In this document: positions 5,267 through 9,485 of the stretch, piece by piece
Position numbering within the stretch: position 1 is the first letter of the stretch
Layout: each line of letters opens with the position of its first letter
Origin: Spirochaetaceae bacterium
Lineage (GTDB): Bacteria; Spirochaetota; Spirochaetia; B11-G9
Reading direction: 5' to 3'
Assembly (NCBI GenBank): GCA_030643345.1
Contig: DAOWMA010000049.1
Coordinates: 1 to 9,485, forward strand
DNA: 9,485 nucleotides
Position numbers and translations under genes: made by a program
The notes under the pieces: generated by a model
What the model saw: the letters and a program-made list of their open reading frames with translations, nothing else
What the model was told of the DNA's origin: nothing
Databases searched by the model: none

Positions 5267-7450
5267 TTAAAAAGTATTTACATGGTTTCCAACTGCCCCG
5301 ATAATCAATTTCTCTATCCCTTCCACAAGAATTTCCACATACTCATCCAGGTCAGGGACCTCATCAGCAGGGATTCTAAATCCTATAGCTCCTGGGTGAC
5401 CACCCCCGTTTTTTATATCAAAAGCTTCAAGAATATTGCGAAGATCCAGAGTTTTGTATGAATGGCTCCTTCGTATTCGGAACTGTATAAGATCAGAATC
5501 CTTCTTGTCATCATAATAAGCGACAAGGCTTAACACCTTGCTGTATTCAGCCAGAGAATCAGCTGCATACCTGGCAACTGTGACGATAGTATCATGGTCA
5601 AAGATTGTTCTCATCTGTGTAATTACTTTCTGAGTTATAATCACCGATCCTATTTTAGGAGAGATATCAACCTTCTGTTTCATCATTAGAGTAAAACATT
5701 CATCCTCCTGCATGGACATCTGCTGAAGTTCAGTGAATACCTCGTCCATTGTGGAAAAATTGCCGGAATCTTTGTGGGTTTTATTAGTAAGCATTTCATT
5801 AAACATATTACTGAATAAACGATAGAACCATTTTTCCCTTCTTGTTTTAAGGTATTTTCCCATTTTTGAATCACCAATAATACCTGTTAGTACAGCAAGA
5901 ACAAAATTACGAGAAAAGATGTCCTGGATATTAAAGGAATTGATGATATCACTATGATTTTTTAATTTGAACGCCATCAGACCTACCAGCTCACTTGCAG
6001 AGGAAGCTTCATCTACAAAACAATAATCCATATCACCAATATAAGCACTATCCGCTTCAAGATGATGATCAATTTCAATTTTCAGGATATCTTTATCATT
6101 ATAAAAAATTTTTGAACCCGGGAACTTTTCTCTCATTTCAGGTTTAGGTGTATCCATAAAAAATACAGTAGAGATTTCGCAAGGCAGTTCCTCTTTATTG
6201 TGAAGAAGTTTAATCGCATTGTACCTGCAGATATTAAGAAGATATTGAAAGTTTTCATTAATTCTTTCGGGAATTAATAGATATACCGTTTTTGAGAATT
6301 TATTAAGCATCAGTCCCATGGCAATCATGGAAGATATACAGTCCTCATCAGGATTTTGATGACCCATGACAAGAAAACAGTCCCGTTCCACAATTGCTGC
6401 AAAAATATTATTAATAATATGGTTTCTTTTTTTAATGCTGGCTATCCTGCTTTTTGTCAGGACCTCATTCACTTCATTTAGCCAGAGAATTGCCCTGTCC
6501 CGTCCTGCTTCTTTTGCTTTGTAAAGTGCCTGATCAGCCTTCTCACTAAGCCCCAAAACTGAATCAGCATGATCAGGAAAGCATGCAATACCGATACTGG
6601 TAGTAACATTTTTTACTGAGCCGCCTGGATTATTTAATAAATTTATTTTCCGGATTTCTCTTACCAGCTTTGAACAAATGTGCAAGGATTCCTCTCCAGT
6701 TTTTCCAGATAATAGAAATGTAAATTCATCACCTCCATACCTTGCAAGAATATCCTCCTTTCTAAACAGTTTTTTAAAAATAGAAACAGCTGCAAGGATA
6801 ACCTTATCTCCCATCTCCTGTCCATATTCATTGTTCAAAGTTCCAAAATTGTCCAGATCAATCATAATTACAGAAAGATACTTTCCTTCACGTTTTGCTT
6901 CTGCAAACCGATCTTCAAATGCCTCATCAAGAAATCTTCGGTTATACAATCCTGTAAAATCATCTGTAATCGCCCTGGTCCTTGCCTGCTCACCCCATGT
7001 TACCATATCAGATAAAAACGCACCTGTATTGTTCAAACGCAGGGCGGTAATTCTCAACATTTGCTGCATAATATTACTGCCTGCTATGGGATTATTTTTA
7101 ATGAATTCATAAAAATCGGCAGCTTTCAAACTGAGTACTGTCGTATCACATTTGGGAGAACATGTAGCTGATCTTACTGAACTGTCAAAAATGGACATTT
7201 CGCCAAAAAAATTACCTGCACTAACCTCTGCTATCTCAATCACTTTTCCATCCGGTGTATTAACAGATATGGAAACAGATCCGGAAAGAACAATATACAT
7301 TATTTCACCGGAATCACCTTCGTTAAAAAGTATTTCTCCTTTGCGGTATTCTTCAGTATTCATATGGAAATAGAGCAACTCCAACTCTTCACTTGAAAGG
7401 GAAGAGAGAATCTCTATTGATTTAAGTAGATTGATAGAAGTCTTATTCAT
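5267..7450 (-). CDS. Three-domain signalling protein: cNMP-binding, GGDEF and DHH/DHHA1 phosphodiesterase
   Basis: This 727-residue protein has no signal peptide or membrane segment, so it is probably cytoplasmic. Domain 1 (about 10-130) is a CRP-type cyclic-nucleotide fold with FGEMS (82-86) and the phosphate-contacting VRSAT (92-96). Domain 2 (about 160-325) is a GGDEF diguanylate cyclase with DLTGLYN-like DDFTGLYN, metal Asp198, Asn206, Asp215, GGDEF at 239-243 and an inhibitory-site RKED at 230-233; however, the usual Phe-Lys has become Phe-Gly203. Domain 3 (about 340-720) is DHH/DHHA1 with GHQNPDED (363-370), MDTPKP (Asp433), IDHH (460-463), GIIGDS (Asp526) and GGGHPGA (682-688). The layout recalls GdpP, a c-di-AMP phosphodiesterase, but without PAS or membrane parts and with an intact GGDEF. 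NrnA-like nanoRNase activity is the alternative. ATG 7450 overlaps the preceding stop (ATGA), with AGGTGA upstream. Confidence 0.9.
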   Translation of the reverse strand: MNKTSINLLKSIEILSSLSSEELELLYFHMNTEEYRKGEILFNEGDSGEIMYIVLSGSVSISVNTPDGKVIEIAEVSAGNFFGEMSIFDSSVRSATCSPKCDTTVLSLKAADFYEFIKNNPIAGSNIMQQMLRITALRLNNTGAFLSDMVTWGEQARTRAITDDFTGLYNRRFLDEAFEDRFAEAKREGKYLSVIMIDLDNFGTLNNEYGQEMGDKVILAAVSIFKKLFRKEDILARYGGDEFTFLLSGKTGEESLHICSKLVREIRKINLLNNPGGSVKNVTTSIGIACFPDHADSVLGLSEKADQALYKAKEAGRDRAILWLNEVNEVLTKSRIASIKKRNHIINNIFAAIVERDCFLVMGHQNPDEDCISSMIAMGLMLNKFSKTVYLLIPERINENFQYLLNICRYNAIKLLHNKEELPCEISTVFFMDTPKPEMREKFPGSKIFYNDKDILKIEIDHHLEADSAYIGDMDYCFVDEASSASELVGLMAFKLKNHSDIINSFNIQDIFSRNFVLAVLTGIIGDSKMGKYLKTRREKWFYRLFSNMFNEMLTNKTHKDSGNFSTMDEVFTELQQMSMQEDECFTLMMKQKVDISPKIGSVIITQKVITQMRTIFDHDTIVTVARYAADSLAEYSKVLSLVAYYDDKKDSDLIQFRIRRSHSYKTLDLRNILEAFDIKNGGGHPGAIGFRIPADEVPDLDEYVEILVEGIEKLIIGAVGNHVNTF

Positions 7451-8448
7451 TCCTCGTCACCTGTATCTTCCGGAAACAGGATTAGGTTCCCACCCCTTCT
7501 TCTACCTACAAGAGAAAGCTCATGGGCTTTGAAAATAAGTTCTTCAGCGTTCATTCCATGGTCCGGGAAAATGGTAATGCCAATACTGGCAGTAACGGGG
7601 AACTTCTTTCCTTCTGTTGCCCCACTTACATCAAGATTGTTAATAAACTCCCGGATATGTACAGCCCGATTGTATGCATCCTTTTTGGTACCCCCGGTTA
7701 GAAGTACTGCCATTGCATTTCCTTTATACCTTGCTATCTTCTTATCGTCACCAATAAAATCGCGCAATCCTCTTGCCATAATCCTTATAGCTTTGTCTCC
7801 GGCTTCATGGCCATAGGTATCGTTGAGAGCCTTAAAATTATCGGGTTTGGTTATTATGAGAGAAAAACCATAGCTGTTTTTATCAATATACTCCCTTATT
7901 TTTTCTGTAAGCCAAATTTGATTAAACAGACCTGTAAGTTTATCCCTGTACACCTGCTTTCTAAGTTCCTGGACTAAAGGTGAATTTTCTTTGATAAGTG
8001 TATTAGCTCTACGGATACGTTCAGCCATTACTACTAATATTTTATGCAGAATACGGGCAGACAAATCGGGGTATTGTTTCAGAAACTCTGTAAATCCAGC
8101 ACCGGATTTGGGAAATATTAAAAGCCGTGTTTGTACAGATGCAAAAGCTGAAGCAATTCCGGGTGTTTCGGTGAACAGGTCAAGTTCCCCGAAACAGTTA
8201 CCCCGGACAAAACGGGCTATATCGGTTTTCCGGCTGGATTCATCCTCTTTCTGAACAACAATTTCTCCTGATTCAACAATATAGAGTGCATTCCCGGATT
8301 CACCCTGCAGAAAAACAGGTGCATCAGCTTTATAATCATGAAAATCACTGCTCCCGGCAATAACTTCTATTTCATGATCAGGGAGAAATGAAAAAATATC
8401 AGTCTGCTTAAGAAGAACTGCTTTTTGTTTATGCAGATCTTTTATCAT
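7447..8448 (-). CDS. cNMP-binding-domain protein with a degenerate GGDEF domain
   Basis: This is a soluble 333-residue protein. Residues about 12-140 form a CRP-like cyclic-nucleotide domain: FLQGESGNALYIVESGEI (46-63) and FGELDLF (86-92) are present. The arginine expected a few residues later is missing (TPGIASAF), so cyclic nucleotide binding is doubtful. A helical linker (about 130-165) leads to a GGDEF fold at about 168-325, recognised by DKLTGLFN, NFKALNDTYGHEAGDKA (204-220) and TASIGITIFPDHG. The catalytic motif is KGNAM (242-246) instead of GGDEF, the first metal aspartate is Lys201, and the RxxD inhibitory site is absent, so diguanylate cyclase activity is unlikely. A regulatory or partner role is inferred. 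ATG 8448 has GGAG 5 nt upstream. The stop overlaps the start of the next gene by 4 nt, and that neighbour has the same first two domains. Confidence 0.88.
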   Translation of the reverse strand: MIKDLHKQKAVLLKQTDIFSFLPDHEIEVIAGSSDFHDYKADAPVFLQGESGNALYIVESGEIVVQKEDESSRKTDIARFVRGNCFGELDLFTETPGIASAFASVQTRLLIFPKSGAGFTEFLKQYPDLSARILHKILVVMAERIRRANTLIKENSPLVQELRKQVYRDKLTGLFNQIWLTEKIREYIDKNSYGFSLIITKPDNFKALNDTYGHEAGDKAIRIMARGLRDFIGDDKKIARYKGNAMAVLLTGGTKKDAYNRAVHIREFINNLDVSGATEGKKFPVTASIGITIFPDHGMNAEELIFKAHELSLVGRRRGGNLILFPEDTGDEE

Positions 8449-8488
8449 TTTAACTCCAATGACACGCTTTACTAAAAATATTCATAAT

Positions 8489-8494
8489 ATTATA
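8489..8494 (-). promoter_or_regulatory. Candidate -10 element for the two-gene signalling operon
   Basis: A perfect TATAAT lies on the minus strand about 40 nt before ATG 8448, giving a leader of about 34 nt. I find no convincing -35 at 16-18 nt spacing and no extended -10, and the surroundings are very AT-rich. The call therefore rests on the hexamer and on its position in the only gap (8449-8547) upstream of the operon. Confidence 0.35.
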
Positions 8495-8547
8495 TTCTTT
8501 TAAGAAGAAAAATACAGTATCCTTAATATCACTTATACAAAGCAGCT

Positions 8548-9485
8548 TCAATTTGGTTTATCCGGCAAATTATCAGGGTTCGATATATGAACTACCTCAG
8601 TAAGTTTTTTCTTATCAATAAGGTTGGGTATCAATGGTGAAAAAGCAAATAGAACGGGCAGGACAAGGATAATCTCCAGTAGATTATCCTGTTTTACAGG
8701 AGTCAAAGCTTTTAATAAAATCATAATTAATGCAAAAAACAGCTGAATATACCACAACATATCAAGCCTGTTTCTCCACTTGCTGCCTTTTTTAAAATAT
8801 AAAATTGCTGCAGGAACAACCAACAGAGCAATGGGATTTATTATAAACAGATTCAGATTGTTATAGGAATAAGTGTGACCGGTAAATCCAGCCATAAATA
8901 AAAGAACTATACCTACTAATCCCATAATAAATCCAAAAAATATATTTAAAAGAATAAAGGGTATTTTATGTTTTTTTCTACTTTGGTAATTACAAAGTAC
9001 AATTAAAGAAGATAATGACAATGAAATAATTAAAGATCTTCTATAAGGAGGGGTGTAACTTTCAGGAATCTTTACTCTCTCTTCATCTTTGCAGATAATA
9101 TTTTTTGAGCCAACCAGTGGAATAATTTCTCCTTTACTGTTTTTATATTTAAAATTTTCAATAACATGCCCAAGTGTATCCGGTAAAAACATCTCCTGCC
9201 AGATTGTAATATCTTTATCAATTTCCGGCCCCTGAAGAACAGACAGAGCAGGTCCTACCCCTGGTTTATTTGCTGTAAACCTTAAAAAACTTTTTCTAAA
9301 AGTTGAACCCGTATATATTTCTGTTTCCATTTTCAACTGTCCATCTACCGCATCATCAATATAGTCTCTGATTCTTGTAGAGCAATTATCCCTATAATGG
9401 TGATATAGATAATTTCTATTCTCCGGTAGGACCATTGTATTCAGGTTATTATACATTTTAAGTTTTTTTTCGGCAGATAGATTGA
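8548..9485 (-). CDS. DUF4105 / Lnb-like membrane protein, C-terminal part (5' end beyond the window)
   Basis: The frame is open to the edge of the window, so the Met at 9456 is internal. Residues before it (LSAEKKLK) already fit the family. In the 311 residues present (numbered from the first full codon), the DUF4105 hallmark PENRNYLYHHYRDNCSTRIRD is at about 20-40 with Cys34. FTANKPGVGPALSV and the IWQEMFLPDTL element follow, then five hydrophobic segments at about 150-165, 174-198, 210-230, 241-260 and 268-288. Between segments 2 and 3, TGHTYSYNNLNLFIINP contains the family's conserved His and Asn residues. Pfam names this domain after Lnb, the lipoprotein N-acyltransferase of Bacteroides, so an envelope or lipoprotein-modifying role is possible. 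That function is inferred from the family only. The missing N-terminus should hold a signal peptide. Confidence 0.82.
   Translation of the reverse strand, partial: NLSAEKKLKMYNNLNTMVLPENRNYLYHHYRDNCSTRIRDYIDDAVDGQLKMETEIYTGSTFRKSFLRFTANKPGVGPALSVLQGPEIDKDITIWQEMFLPDTLGHVIENFKYKNSKGEIIPLVGSKNIICKDEERVKIPESYTPPYRRSLIISLSLSSLIVLCNYQSRKKHKIPFILLNIFFGFIMGLVGIVLLFMAGFTGHTYSYNNLNLFIINPIALLVVPAAILYFKKGSKWRNRLDMLWYIQLFFALIMILLKALTPVKQDNLLEIILVLPVLFAFSPLIPNLIDKKKLTEVVHISNPDNLPDKPN

Noticed and set aside
5259..5278. AATACTT/AAGTATT hairpin (7-bp stem, 6-nt loop) spanning the stop codon of the DHH gene, as a terminator
   Set aside because: The stem is entirely A/T apart from one C-G pair per arm, it overlaps the coding end, and no T-tract follows on the minus strand.
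6678..8254. Plus-strand open frames opposite the two GGDEF genes
   Set aside because: They mirror conserved coding sequence on the other strand and show no recognisable protein features.
8484..8493. Perfect 10-bp palindrome ATAATATTAT near the signalling operon promoter
   Set aside because: It is composed only of A and T in a very AT-rich gap, so it is expected by chance; it overlaps the -10 candidate.
8502..8533. Possible terminator after the DUF4105 gene: weak AGTG...TACT stem followed by a T-rich run
   Set aside because: Only three or four pairs form, one of them G-U, with mismatches inside, so the hairpin is not convincing.
9454..9456. ATG 9456 as the start of the DUF4105 gene
   Set aside because: The frame continues open to the window edge with family-like residues, there is no signal peptide after this Met, and the domain would lack its N-terminal half.

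Overview
All seven complete genes and both partial genes lie on the minus strand, so the window reads biologically from 9485 down to 1. Base composition is moderately AT-rich, intergenic gaps are short (about 100 nt or less), and there are no mobile elements, tRNAs, rRNAs or CRISPR arrays. A lipoprotein-type solute-binding protein with a relaxed lipobox, an intact liv-type ABC cassette next to an anaerobe-style phenylacetate-CoA ligase, and paired cyclic-nucleotide-binding/GGDEF proteins would fit a free-living anaerobic spirochaete (Spirochaetota) or similar bacterium. This assignment is an inference from gene content and is not proven by the sequence.

Region 1 (9485 to 8548): the 3' part of a DUF4105/Lnb-like membrane protein that starts outside the window. 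About 100 nt of non-coding DNA with a candidate promoter follows.

Region 2 (8448 to 5267): a two-gene signalling operon joined by a 4-nt ATGA overlap. The first protein is a cNMP-binding-domain/GGDEF protein whose GGDEF active site is clearly degenerate (KGNAM). The second is a 727-residue fusion of a cNMP-binding domain, a GGDEF domain with intact GGDEF and I-site motifs, and a DHH/DHHA1 phosphodiesterase with all its metal-ligand motifs. The residues lost in one protein are largely those kept in the other. The pair looks like a diverged tandem duplication that could act as an active/pseudo-enzyme complex linking cyclic mononucleotide, c-di-GMP and c-di-AMP or nanoRNA metabolism. This is the most unusual part of the window.

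Region 3 (5256 to 1): a tightly packed transport and activation operon, livK-livH-livM-livG-livF-paaK, with junctions of -1, 0, -8, -8 and +26 nt. It starts from a good sigma70-like promoter (TTGACC, 17-nt spacer, TAGAGT). Immediately downstream of the promoter are two operator-like palindromes of the form GAC-N6-GTC whose centres are exactly 20 bp apart, suggesting control by a TetR-type or similar dimeric repressor. The operon probably imports a branched-chain or aromatic amino acid, or an aryl acid, and the ligase activates an aryl acid to its CoA thioester. The ligase reading frame runs off the window at base 1.
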